Shown: piece by piece, positions 24,591 through 33,877 of the stretch
Layout: the number at the start of each line of letters is the position of its first letter
Numbering within the stretch: the first letter of the stretch is position 1
DNA from: Streptomyces capitiformicae
GTDB lineage: Bacteria > Actinomycetota > Actinomycetes > Streptomycetales > Streptomycetaceae
Length of the DNA stretch: 64,000 bases
Direction: 5' to 3'
Assembly: GCF_002214185.1 (NCBI RefSeq)
Contig: NZ_CP022161.1
Location: 10,609,486 to 10,673,485, forward strand
Notes under the pieces: generated by a model
Told to the model about the DNA's origin: nothing
Databases searched by the model: none
What the model saw: the letters and a program-made list of their open reading frames with translations, nothing else
Translations under genes and position numbers: made by a program

Positions 24591-27217
24591 CAACGGTGAC
24601 CGAACCAGATGTCGAGACCGGCAGCTTCCTGACCGGCGTCCGCGTGGTGGAGATCGCCGACGAACTCGGCGAGTACTGCGGGAAGATCCTCGCCGGCCTC
24701 GGCGCGGACGTGATCAAGGTCGAACCCCTCGGCGGCGAACGCACCCGCAGAATCGGGCCGTTCGTCGACGACCGGCCCGACCCCAACCGCAGTCTGCACT
24801 TCTGGCACTACAACTTCGGCAAGCGTGCGATCGTCCTCGACCTGGAAACCCCCGAGGGACGCGAGCAGTTCTCCCGGCTGGTGCGGACCACCGACGTCCT
24901 GCTCGACACCCGGCACCGCGACTACCTCCGCGAGCGGGGACTCGGGTACGAGGAGCTGCGCCGTGCCAACCCCGGCCTGGTGTACGCCCGCATCAGCCCG
25001 TTCGGGGACACCGGCCCGTGGGCCGACTACGTGGGCAGTGATCTGATCCACCTGGCCCTGGGCGGTGTGGTCATGAACTGCGGGTACGACCCCGACCCGA
25101 CCGGCACCTACGACACCCCGCCCGTGGCACCCCAGATGTGGCATGCGTACCACATCACCGGGGAGATCATGGCCGCGCAGATCATGGTGGCGCTCTGCTA
25201 CCGGCTGGATACCGGCGTGGGGCAGGCGCTGTCCTCGGCCGTGCACGAGGCCGTCTCGAAGAACACCGAGACCGATCTGCCGGACTGGATCTACAACAGG
25301 ACGCCGCACCAGCGTCTGACGTGCCGTCACTCCTTCGGCCGGCGGGAGGAGTCCGCCGCCTCCGGCACCGGCGCGGCCGCGACGACTCCGGGCATCTCGC
25401 GGACGAAGGACGGCCGCTGGGTCCTGCCGTACCGGACCTACCTGCCCGGTTTCACCTCCGGCGCGGCCTCGATCGGACGCGTGCTCGCTCCCCATGGGAT
25501 GGAGGGTGACCTCCTCGACGAGAAGTACGACGACCCGGCCGTGCTCGCCAGGGCGGAGACCAAGCACCACATCAACGCGGCCGTCGACCGGTTCGTCGCC
25601 GGCTTCACCTTCGACAAGGACCTGTGGAAGGAGGGCCAGGCCGCCGGGATGGCCTGGGCGCCCGTCCGCCGGCCCGAGGAGAACGTCGCCGACGAGCACT
25701 GGCGGGACCGCGGCGCCTTCATCGACGTGGAACACCCCGAGATCGGCAGGACCTTCACCGAGATCGGCGCGAAGTGGTACAGCCCCGGCCTGCCGTGGCG
25801 CGACGGCCCCCGCGCACCGCTCCTCGACGAGCACACCGCCGAGGTGCTCGCCGGCCTCGAAACCCTCTCCCCCACCCCGCGCGCCGACAAACCGGTGGGG
25901 ACCGCGGCCGAGCCGGTGCTCAGCAAGCACGGAAAGCCCTTCGCGTTGGCCGGTGTCCGGGTCATCGACCTCAGCTGGTTCCTCGCCAGTGCGGGCGCCG
26001 GCCGGTTCCTGGCCGCCCACGGGGCCGAGGTGATCAAGGTCGAGCACCTGTCCCGCCTGGACGGGATGCGTCTGGGCCTCGGCATGCTGCCCGACGGAGG
26101 CCGGGCGGAGCGCGACCAGGCGCAGGCGCCGATCGTCCCGTCCCCGACGACCAGCGTGAACCGCAGCGGCGCCTTCATGGAGATCAACGCGGGCAAGCGG
26201 GGAATCAGCCTCAACCTGAAGGACCCCCGCGCCCTCGACCTGCTCAAAGAGCTGATCAAGGACGCCGACATGGTCGTCGAGGGCTTCTCCCCCGGGACCA
26301 TGGAGCGGATGGGGCTGGGATACGAGGAGCTTCGCAAGCTCAATCCCTCGATCATCTACGTGCAGCAGTCCGGCATGGGTCAGCACGGGCGCTACCAGCG
26401 GCTGCGCGCCTTCGGCCCGACCGCACAGGCCATGTCAGGGATCTCCGACATGTCCGGACTTCCTGAACCCTACGCACCGGCCGGCATCGGCTACTCCTAC
26501 CTCGACTGGTTCGGCGCCTACCAGATGGCGACCGCGATGACCGCCGCCCTCCACCGCAAGCGGACCACCGGCGAGGGCTGCTGGATCGACTCCTCGCAGG
26601 TCGAGTGCGGCCTCTACCTGACCGGCACAGCCGTCCTCGACCACTCGGTCAACGGCCGGTCCTGGTCCCGCTACGGCAACCGGTCGCCGTACCTGCCCGC
26701 GGCCCCGCACGGCGTGTACCCGGCAGCGGGTGACGACCAGTGGATCGCGATCGCCGCGTTCGACCAGGAGCAGTGGCTCGCCCTGACCCGGGTGCTCCGG
26801 GTGCCGGAGTGGGCCGCCGACCCCAAGCTGATCACGTTGGAGGACCGGCTGGCGCACCAGGACCACCTCGACGCGCTGCTCACGGCGGCCACGGCGAAGT
26901 GGGAACCGTTCCAGCTCATGGAGGAACTCCAGGCCGCGCGGGTACCGGCCGGGGTCTGCCAGACAGCCCAGGACCGCTACGAGACCGATCCCCAACTCGC
27001 CCACCTGGACTGGCTGGTGGAGGTCGAGCAGGCCGAGATGGGCCACTGGCCGGTGAAGGAGGTCCCCGTCCGGTTCAGCGAGACACCCGCCTACATCGGC
27101 GGCCGGTTCGACCGCAGCGGACCGAACTACGGCCAGGACAACGCCTACGTCTACGGCGAGTTGCTCGGCCTTTCTCCGGACGAGATCGAGGACCGCTCCC
27201 GAGAGGGGGTGATCTGA
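24587..27217 (+). CDS. Double CaiB/BaiF-type CoA-transferase
   Basis: An 876-residue protein with two full family III CoA-transferase domains in tandem (about 12-420 and 440-860). Each begins alike: GVRVVEIADELGEYCGKILA and GVRVIDLSWFLASAGAGRFL, both with GADVIKVE or GAEVIKVE. Single-domain family members form interlocked dimers; here the two subunits are fused. In the second half Asp640 (YSYLDWFGAYQ) aligns with the catalytic Asp; in the first half that position appears to be Tyr188 (HAYHITGE), so one site may be inactive. It moves CoA between carboxylic acids, probably activating the pathway substrate. ATG overlaps the DoxX stop. Confidence 0.9.
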   Translation: MTTVTEPDVETGSFLTGVRVVEIADELGEYCGKILAGLGADVIKVEPLGGERTRRIGPFVDDRPDPNRSLHFWHYNFGKRAIVLDLETPEGREQFSRLVRTTDVLLDTRHRDYLRERGLGYEELRRANPGLVYARISPFGDTGPWADYVGSDLIHLALGGVVMNCGYDPDPTGTYDTPPVAPQMWHAYHITGEIMAAQIMVALCYRLDTGVGQALSSAVHEAVSKNTETDLPDWIYNRTPHQRLTCRHSFGRREESAASGTGAAATTPGISRTKDGRWVLPYRTYLPGFTSGAASIGRVLAPHGMEGDLLDEKYDDPAVLARAETKHHINAAVDRFVAGFTFDKDLWKEGQAAGMAWAPVRRPEENVADEHWRDRGAFIDVEHPEIGRTFTEIGAKWYSPGLPWRDGPRAPLLDEHTAEVLAGLETLSPTPRADKPVGTAAEPVLSKHGKPFALAGVRVIDLSWFLASAGAGRFLAAHGAEVIKVEHLSRLDGMRLGLGMLPDGGRAERDQAQAPIVPSPTTSVNRSGAFMEINAGKRGISLNLKDPRALDLLKELIKDADMVVEGFSPGTMERMGLGYEELRKLNPSIIYVQQSGMGQHGRYQRLRAFGPTAQAMSGISDMSGLPEPYAPAGIGYSYLDWFGAYQMATAMTAALHRKRTTGEGCWIDSSQVECGLYLTGTAVLDHSVNGRSWSRYGNRSPYLPAAPHGVYPAAGDDQWIAIAAFDQEQWLALTRVLRVPEWAADPKLITLEDRLAHQDHLDALLTAATAKWEPFQLMEELQAARVPAGVCQTAQDRYETDPQLAHLDWLVEVEQAEMGHWPVKEVPVRFSETPAYIGGRFDRSGPNYGQDNAYVYGELLGLSPDEIEDRSREGVI

Positions 27218-27271
27218 CACCGGACACAGCCGCCCCCTCGCACCCGACCAACCCTTGCGAAAGGCACAGAC

Positions 27272-28561
27272 ATGACCGTCACCAACGACATCAACAGTGA
27301 ACTTCCGCTGGACCGGGACCACCCCCTGCTGGAATCGATCAAGGACATCAAGATCATCGATGTCGACACACACCTGACCGAGCCCGGTGACCTGTGGACC
27401 TCCCGGGCACCGTCCAAGTACAGGGACCTCGTCCCGCGGGTCGTCCACGTCAAGAACTCCGAGCTCGCCAAGATGGGCGTGTTCCGCCCGAAGAACACCG
27501 AGGACTCCGAGACGTCCCCCGTCTGGATGGCCGGGGAGGACATCCCCCTCGGCTTCGCGGGCGGTGCCAGCGTCATCAACAAGTCCGGCCAGAAAGTCAG
27601 GGGCGCGGACTTCGTCCACTGGCCGCTCACCGAGGTCTCGCCGGCCGCGAGCCTGGTGGAGCCCCGCCTCACACTCATGGACGAGGTCGGCATCTGGGGT
27701 CAGATCCTCTACCCCAACGCGGTCGGGTTCGGCGGCCAGGCCATGGCCCAGATCCAGGACCCGGAACTGCGGCTGACGGTTCTGCAGATCTGGAACGACG
27801 CCATGGCCGAGATGCAGGAGCAGTCGGGCGGCCGGATCATGGGCCTCGGTATCACCCCGTGGTGGGACATCGACCTCGCCGTCGCCGAGGTCCAGCGCAT
27901 CCACGACCTGGGATTGCACGGCATCAACACCAACGCCGACCCGCACAACCAGGGCCACCCCGACCTCTCGGAGCCGTACTACGCGCCGTTCTGGGAGGCC
28001 TGCGAGAGTCTCGATCTGTCCGTCAACTTCCACATCGGTGCGAGCGTCTCCCAGACCAGCTACGCCGGCAGCAGCCCCTGGCCGTCCCTGGACTGGGACA
28101 CGCAGATCGCTCTGGGCTCGACGATGCTCTACATCTACAACGCCCGCGTCATCTCCAACATCATCTATTCGGGTCTGCTCGACCGCCACCCCCGCCTCAA
28201 GATCGTTTCCGTCGAGAGCGGTGTCGGGTGGATCCCGTTCATCCTCGACGCCCTGGACTACCAGGCCGTCGAGAACAACGTCGACCACCTGTCGATGAAG
28301 CCGTCGGACTACTTCCGCCGCAACATCTACGCCTGCTTCTGGTTCGAGTCGCAGGGCGACTTCCTGAACGACATCAGCCGCATCGGCATCGACAACTGCA
28401 TGTTCGAGACCGACTTCCCGCACCCGACCTGCCTCTACCCGCAGCCGCTCAACGGAATCGCCAAGGCGCTGGGCGAGAACAACGTGCCCTGGGAGGACCG
28501 GGTCAAGCTGCTCAGCGGCAACGCCGCCAAGGTCTACAACATCGACGTCCCCACCGACTGA
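27272..28561 (+). CDS. Amidohydrolase-2 family metal-dependent hydrolase
   Basis: A 429-residue TIM-barrel amidohydrolase related to ACMSD-type decarboxylases. IIDVDTHLTEPGDLW gives the D-x-H metal motif, LDRHPRLKIVSVESGVGWIP the second-half strand, and MFETDFPHPTCLYP the distal Asp region with the conserved DFPHP. Such proteins occur beside SCP2-type thiolases and CaiB enzymes in actinobacterial degradation clusters and act as C-C or C-N hydrolases or decarboxylases. The exact reaction is unknown. It lies 54 nt after the CoA-transferase gene with GAAAGG before the ATG. Confidence 0.88.
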   Translation: MTVTNDINSELPLDRDHPLLESIKDIKIIDVDTHLTEPGDLWTSRAPSKYRDLVPRVVHVKNSELAKMGVFRPKNTEDSETSPVWMAGEDIPLGFAGGASVINKSGQKVRGADFVHWPLTEVSPAASLVEPRLTLMDEVGIWGQILYPNAVGFGGQAMAQIQDPELRLTVLQIWNDAMAEMQEQSGGRIMGLGITPWWDIDLAVAEVQRIHDLGLHGINTNADPHNQGHPDLSEPYYAPFWEACESLDLSVNFHIGASVSQTSYAGSSPWPSLDWDTQIALGSTMLYIYNARVISNIIYSGLLDRHPRLKIVSVESGVGWIPFILDALDYQAVENNVDHLSMKPSDYFRRNIYACFWFESQGDFLNDISRIGIDNCMFETDFPHPTCLYPQPLNGIAKALGENNVPWEDRVKLLSGNAAKVYNIDVPTD

Positions 28562-28628
28562 CCGATCACGATGTCCGGGCCGACACCGCCGTCGGCCCGG
28601 ACCGGCACACCCATCGGGAGACAGCACC

Positions 28629-30089
28629 TTGCCTACTTTCCAAAGGCTGTACATCGGAGGGGACTGGGTCACCCCGGACTCCACACGGGTCCTGGACGTC
28701 ATCTCTCCGAGTACCGAGGAATCCGTCGGATCGGCGCCGAGCGCGTCCCGAGCCGACCTCGACCGGGCGGTCGCGGCAGCGCGTGCCGCGTTCGACACCG
28801 GTCCCTGGCCGCGGCTGTCGCCGGCCGACCGGGCACAGCACCTGCGACGGCTGGCCGACGGTCTTCGCGCCCACGGCAGCCGACTGAGCACCGTCATCAC
28901 CGACGAGGCCGGCCTGCCCACCATGATGAGTACGGCCAACTCCTCCATCGGCCTCCTCACCTACTTCGCCGATTTCATCGAGCGCTACGACTTCGCCGAG
29001 CTCCGCGGGGGCGAGTACGCCGATGTCGTCGTGCGCAGCGAGCCGGTCGGGGTGGTGGCGGCGGTCCTGCCGTGGAACTCACCGCTGGCCATCGCGTTCA
29101 TGAAACTCGCGCCCGCGCTGGCGGCGGGATGCACGGTCGTGCTGAAGGTCGATCCCCTTACGCCGCTGCACGCGTTCGTCCTGGGCGAGGTGCTGGAGGA
29201 GATCGGGTTCCCTCCGGGTGTGGTCAACATCCTGCCCGCGGAACGCGAGGTGAGCGAGGCACTGGTCTCCCACTCGGGGATCGACAAGGTCAGCTTCACG
29301 GGCAGCACCGCCACGGGCACCCGCGTCGCCGAGATCTGCGCTCGTGACCTGCGGCGCTACAGCCTCGAACTCGGCGGAAAGTCCGCGGCGATCGTGCTCG
29401 AGGACGCCGACCTGCCGACCGTGATGCCGGGTCTGGCGGGTGCCGCATGCCTGAACAACGGTGAGGCGTGCGTCCTGCAGAGCAGGGTGCTGGCTCCGCG
29501 CAGCCGCTACGACGAGGTGGTCGACGCTCTCAGCGATGCCATCGCCGCCATGCCGGTCGGCGATCCGCACGATCCGAAAACCGCCTTCGGCCCGCTGATC
29601 AGCGAACAGCACAGGGACAGGGTGGAGGGCTACATCGCGAGCGGCATCTCCGAGGGCGCGCAGGCGGTCCTGGGCGGCGACCGGCCCCAGGGGCTGTCCC
29701 GCGGCTGGTACGTGGAACCGACCGTGCTGCGCAACGTCGACAACCGGATGCGGGTGGCCCAGGAGGAGATCTTCGGGCCCGTCGTCTCGGTCATCCCCTA
29801 CGACACCGAGAGCGACGCGGTCAGGATCGCGAACGACACGCCCTACGGGCTCTCCGGAACGGTGTGGACCGCCGATTTCGCCCACGGCATGGAGATCGCC
29901 GCGCGGATCCGGGCCGGGAACTACGGGGTCAACACCTTCGGCATGGAGAGCTGCGCGCCGTTCGGCGGCTTCAAGTCCTCCGGCGTCGGCCGGGAGAACG
30001 GCCCCGAGGGCTTCGCGCAGTTCATCGAGAAGAAAGCGGTGCATGTGCCGAAGGGCACGCGCGTCAACGGCGACGGGAGCAGGTCATGA
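28629..30089 (+). CDS. Aldehyde dehydrogenase
   Basis: A 486-residue NAD(P)-dependent aldehyde dehydrogenase. Motifs: VVAAVLPWNSPLAIAFMKLA, SFTGSTATG, the general base Glu247 in ELGGKS and the nucleophile Cys281 in NNGEAC. The start is a TTG, chosen because GGGAG lies about 8 nt upstream and conservation begins immediately (PTFQRLYIGGDW). It oxidises an aldehyde to an acid, fitting an aldolase step that releases an aldehyde earlier in the pathway. It overlaps the following ADH gene by 4 nt (ATGA). Confidence 0.92.
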   Translation: MPTFQRLYIGGDWVTPDSTRVLDVISPSTEESVGSAPSASRADLDRAVAAARAAFDTGPWPRLSPADRAQHLRRLADGLRAHGSRLSTVITDEAGLPTMMSTANSSIGLLTYFADFIERYDFAELRGGEYADVVVRSEPVGVVAAVLPWNSPLAIAFMKLAPALAAGCTVVLKVDPLTPLHAFVLGEVLEEIGFPPGVVNILPAEREVSEALVSHSGIDKVSFTGSTATGTRVAEICARDLRRYSLELGGKSAAIVLEDADLPTVMPGLAGAACLNNGEACVLQSRVLAPRSRYDEVVDALSDAIAAMPVGDPHDPKTAFGPLISEQHRDRVEGYIASGISEGAQAVLGGDRPQGLSRGWYVEPTVLRNVDNRMRVAQEEIFGPVVSVIPYDTESDAVRIANDTPYGLSGTVWTADFAHGMEIAARIRAGNYGVNTFGMESCAPFGGFKSSGVGRENGPEGFAQFIEKKAVHVPKGTRVNGDGSRS

Positions 30090-31174
30090 AAGCAACGGTG
30101 TTCACCCCTCCGGAAACCAAGCTCGTCATCGAGGAGGTCACGCTGGACAAACTCGGCCCGCAGGACGTCCGGGTGACCGTCGAGGCGAGTGGAGTGTGCC
30201 GGAGCGATCTGTCGGTTCTCCGGGCGACGGCGGAGGCGGCCGGCTCGGCGGGGGCGCCGCCGATGATCCTCGGTCACGAGGGCGCGGGAGTCGTCACCGC
30301 CGTCGGCACCGACGTACGGCGGGTCAAGGCCGGCGACCGGGTCATCGCGTCGTTCGTCCCCGAGTGCGGTGAATGCTGGTACTGCGTGCGCGGCGAGTCC
30401 AACCACTGCGAGACGTACGGGGGCAGCGGGGCCGGCCACGTCACCCGGTCCGACGGGTCGCGTCCGCTGGGCATGTCGGGGCTGGGCACGTTCGCCGAGG
30501 AAATGATCGTGCACGAGCACGCCGTCGTCCCGGTGCGCACCGATCTGCCGAGCGAGCAGCTCGCTCTCATCGGCTGCGGTGTGACCACCGGCGTGGGTGC
30601 CGCCCTGTGGACCGCCCAGGTCAAGCCCGGGGCGACCGTGGCGGTGTTCGGCTGCGGCGGCGTGGGCCAGTTCGTGATGCAGGGCGCCCGGATCGCGGGC
30701 GCGGCGCGCGTCTTCGCCGTCGACCCGGTCCCGATGAAACGCGAGCACGCCCGGCAGGCCGGGGCCACGGACCTCGTCGACCCGAGCAGTGCCGACCCGG
30801 TGGAGCAGATACGCGAGGCGACCGGCGGGCGCGGAGTCGACTACGCCTTCGAGGTGATCGGCAACCCGAATGTGATCATGCAGGCCTACGACGCGACCCG
30901 CCCCCGGGGGACCACGGTCGTCGTCGGTATGGCCGCGGCCGACGCCACGATCACCCTGCCGGCCGTGCCTCTCTTCCTCCAGGAGAAGCGCCTCATCGGC
31001 TCGTTCTACGGATCGGCCCAGATCCGCCGGAACTTCGCCGACCTCGTCGCGCTGGCCGAGAGCGGACAGCTCGACATCGGGTCCGCGGTCTCCCGGCGGA
31101 TCCGCCTCGACGAGGTCAACGACGCCTTCCGCGCGATGGAGGCGGGCGAGGTCATCCGCAGCGTCATCTGCTGA
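30086..31174 (+). CDS. Zinc-dependent alcohol dehydrogenase
   Basis: A 362-residue class III-like medium-chain dehydrogenase. It has the catalytic zinc Cys/His (GVCRSD and GHEGAG), the structural zinc Cys cluster CGECWYCVRGESNHC, and an NAD site VAVFGCGGVGQFVMQGA followed by VFAVDP, where Asp suggests NAD. The start overlaps the aldehyde dehydrogenase stop. With the preceding gene it can convert alcohol to aldehyde to acid, or reduce a released aldehyde. Last gene of the operon. Confidence 0.92.
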   Translation: MKATVFTPPETKLVIEEVTLDKLGPQDVRVTVEASGVCRSDLSVLRATAEAAGSAGAPPMILGHEGAGVVTAVGTDVRRVKAGDRVIASFVPECGECWYCVRGESNHCETYGGSGAGHVTRSDGSRPLGMSGLGTFAEEMIVHEHAVVPVRTDLPSEQLALIGCGVTTGVGAALWTAQVKPGATVAVFGCGGVGQFVMQGARIAGAARVFAVDPVPMKREHARQAGATDLVDPSSADPVEQIREATGGRGVDYAFEVIGNPNVIMQAYDATRPRGTTVVVGMAAADATITLPAVPLFLQEKRLIGSFYGSAQIRRNFADLVALAESGQLDIGSAVSRRIRLDEVNDAFRAMEAGEVIRSVIC

Positions 31175-31334
31175 CGGGCGCGCCCCACAGCAGGGCGCTC
31201 CCCCGACCGGTGTGCGTGCGGCCGACGCGTCTGCGGTGGACCGTGCGCACCGCCCGGTTCGTCTTCGACACCGACCGCCGCACCGCGCGGACCGCACTCG
31301 ACACCATCGACGCCACCGGCAAGGAGGCCCTCGC

Positions 31335-32174
31335 TCGGCCGGTCTCTCGCCTGCCACGGTCACCCGCCTCACCACCCAGTGGCAGGCCGACCACAAGGCA
31401 TTCGGCGAGCGCAACCTGGCCGGATACGACCACGTCTACGTCTGGGCCGACGGCATCCACCTGCGTATTCGCTTGGCCGAGGCGAAGTCCTGCGTCCTGG
31501 TGCTGATGGGCGTGCGCGCGGACGGCACCGAGGAGCTGATCGCGATGGCCGACGGCTACCGCGAGTCCGCCGAGTCCTGGGCCGACCTGCTGCGTGACTG
31601 CGCCCGCCGCGGCACGCGCGCGCCCGTGCTCGCGGTCGGCGTCGGCGCGCTCGGCTTCTGGAAGGTCCTGGCCGAGGTCTTCCCAGAAGCCCGGCACCAG
31701 AAGTGCTGGGTTCACAAAACGGCCAATGTGGTCAATGCCCTGCCGAAGTCGGCCCAGCCAGGTGCCCGCAAGGTCCTGCAGGACATCTACAACGCCGAGG
31801 ACCGCGAGCACGCGCTCAAGGCGGTCACCGTCTTCGAGCATGCCTGCGGCGCGAAGTGACCCAAAGCGGTGAAGAAGATCATCGACGACGTCGAGGAACT
31901 GTTGGCGTTCTACGACTTCCCGGCCGAGCACTGGATTCACCTGCGCACGACAAACCCGATCGAGTCGACGTTCGCGACGGTCCGGCTGCGAACGAAGGTC
32001 ATCCGGGGGGCCGGCAGCGCGGCCGCGGCCCTCGCGATGGTCTTCAAGCTCGTCGAGTCCGCCCAGGCCCGCTGGCGGGCCGTGAACGCACCCCACCTCG
32101 TCGCCCTCGTCCGGGCCGGAGCCCGCTTCGAACGCGGCCACCTCATCGAACGCCCCGAGGCTCACGCAGCCTGA
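31335..32174 (+). pseudogene. IS256-family transposase with in-frame stop
   Basis: Starts mid-protein at GLSPATVTRLTTQWQADHKA and runs through YDHVYVWADGIHLRIRLAEA (first Asp), VLAVGVGALGFWKVLAEVFP (second), CWVHKTANVVNALPK, and the C-terminal TTNPIESTFATVRLRT with the final Glu. A TGA at 31857-31859 replaces the usual Trp between GAK and PKAVKKI in one continuous frame. The N-terminal DNA-binding part is deleted. About 280 codons remain. Confidence 0.9.
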
Positions 32175-32367
32175 ACAACCTCAACTGATCCACCGGTCTT
32201 GACTATTACTCCCGATCTGATCAATCTGCGGCCTGATCGAAGGCGAGGAGGCGCATGCTGTCGGCGCCGGCGGTGGTGAGGGAACTCAGCGGAGTTCTGG
32301 AAAACTCACGGGATGTCGCACTGAGGCGCTTGAGTCTCCAGCGGCTGGAGGGTCCAGGATCTCGCCC

Positions 32368-33279
32368 ATGGACGACGAACACCCCGACGTGCTCACCATC
32401 GGCCAGCTCGCGCACCGCACCGGACTTCCGGTGCGTACCCTGCGCTTCTGGGCGGACGAGGGAGCGGTGCCGCCCGTGGCCCGCTCCGCGAGCGGCTACC
32501 GCCTGTACGACGCCGAGTCCGTGGCCCGCGTCGAGCTGGTCCGTACCCTGCGGGAGCTGGGCCTCGGGCTCGACGACGTGTGCCGGGTGCTGAGCGGTCG
32601 GACCACGGTCGCCGAGGCCGCCAACGCACACGTGGCCGCGCTCGACGCGCAGATCCGCTCGCTCAAGGTGAGCCGGGCCGTCCTGTCCACCGTGGCGAAA
32701 CGTGGTTCCACCGCTGAGGAGACAGCACTGATGAACCGGTTGGCGCGGCTTTCCGCCGCCGAACGCAAGCAGATCATCGACGAGTTCAAGGAGGAGGTGT
32801 TCGGCGGTCTCGACGTCGACCCGGACGTGCGCGACCGCATGCGCACCTTCAGTATCGAATTGCCCGACGATCCCACACCTGAGCAGGTCGACGCCTGGAT
32901 CGAACTGGCCGAACTGGTGCGTGACCCCGTCTTTCGCGCCCGATTGCGCACGTGGATGGAGCTCAACACGCCCGTACCGGGGCAGGGCCGTCTCCCCGGG
33001 GCGTCCATCTGGTGGGCCAGGCAGGTCGTGCAGACCGTCGCGGAGGTCAGGAAACGCGGGGTCGCCCCCGAGGGACCGGAGGCGGCCGAAATGCTGTCCG
33101 AACTGTTCGGCGACGCCGATCGGGCCGCCGTGCTGCGCAGCCTGGAGGCCGGAATCGAAGCAGAGGCGGAGCGCTACCGCAGGCTTGTCGCCCGCGTCCG
33201 CGGGCAGCATTCGGCGCCCGACGCGACCGAGGAGTTGGAGTGGTTGGCGCGGGCCCTGTGCGCCGCAGATCAGGCCTGA
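32368..33279 (+). CDS. MerR-family transcriptional regulator
   Basis: A 303-residue MerR regulator. The winged helix-turn-helix is at residues 8-75 (TIGQLAHRTGLPVRTLRFWA, SASGYRLYDAESVARVELVR, LRELGLGLDDVCRVL) and a dimerisation coiled coil follows. The long C-terminal region (about 120-300) is helical and may bind a ligand; it has no TipAS-type signature. It is preceded by GATC-rich sequence but no clear 19-bp MerR spacer was identified. The neighbours are transposon debris, so its targets are unknown. Confidence 0.88.
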   Translation: MDDEHPDVLTIGQLAHRTGLPVRTLRFWADEGAVPPVARSASGYRLYDAESVARVELVRTLRELGLGLDDVCRVLSGRTTVAEAANAHVAALDAQIRSLKVSRAVLSTVAKRGSTAEETALMNRLARLSAAERKQIIDEFKEEVFGGLDVDPDVRDRMRTFSIELPDDPTPEQVDAWIELAELVRDPVFRARLRTWMELNTPVPGQGRLPGASIWWARQVVQTVAEVRKRGVAPEGPEAAEMLSELFGDADRAAVLRSLEAGIEAEAERYRRLVARVRGQHSAPDATEELEWLARALCAADQA

Positions 33280-33546
33280 CCGGCCGCGCATCCCGCCGAG
33301 GTCGACCCTGCGGGTTGAGCGCGAACCCACGGGTCCATCCGTCGAAATCGAGGCAACACGCCCGCGGGTTCATGCTGAAGAACCTTTGGTTTCCGGGAAC
33401 TCGCGGGCCTCTCCAGGTGTGAGTGGTTGCGGTACAGAAAGTGCCGCTGAGATTGATCTTGATTGGCTAGCACGCCCGCTCGGGGGCGCCGCTGGGGTTC
33501 GCGGAAAGGCCGCTGGACGGGCGTCGCCGGCGACTAAGGTCCCGGC

Positions 33547-33722
33547 GTGCCAGTGGAGTTTCTGACTGAGTGGCAGGCCGAGGCGTACGGGACGTTCGCC
33601 GAGGAGCCCACGCGGCCCGGAGCTGGAGCGGTTCTTCTTCCTCGAACGATGACGACCGCGATCTGATCGCGCCGCGTCGTACGGACGTGCACCGGCTGGG
33701 GATGGCGATGCAGATCTGGTGA
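33547..33722 (+). pseudogene. Tn3-family transposase, N-terminal fragment
   Basis: GTG start and VPVEFLTEWQAEAYGTFAEE, then after a frameshift near 33617 ELERFFFLE, DRDLIAPRRTDVHRLGMAMQ and a stop. This is the DUF4158 N-terminus of Tn3-like transposases. About 55 of the usual 1000 residues remain. Confidence 0.75.
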
Positions 33723-33724
33723 GG

Positions 33725-33766
33725 CCGAGGGATGGCTCGGCGAGACCGAGGGATGGCTCGGCGAGA
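33725..33766. repeat. 21-bp tandem duplication
   Basis: Two exact direct copies (33725-33745, 33746-33766) directly after the Tn3 fragment. In one frame they encode EGWLGET/EGWLGEI followed by DGINTTLTFQRTKQA, a possible tail of another mobile-element protein. Confidence 0.85.
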
Positions 33767-33877
33767 TCGACGGCATCAACACGACCCTGACCTTCCAACG
33801 GACCAAGCAGGCAGACGCCACTCGAACGGTCCGGCGACCGGTGGATCTGGGCCTCCCTCGGCCCCGCGCCTCATGAG

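Noticed and set aside
26435..28960. 841-codon minus-strand frame opposite the CaiB and amidohydrolase genes
   Set aside because: Shadow of two well-supported plus-strand genes; spans their intergenic region and has no family features.
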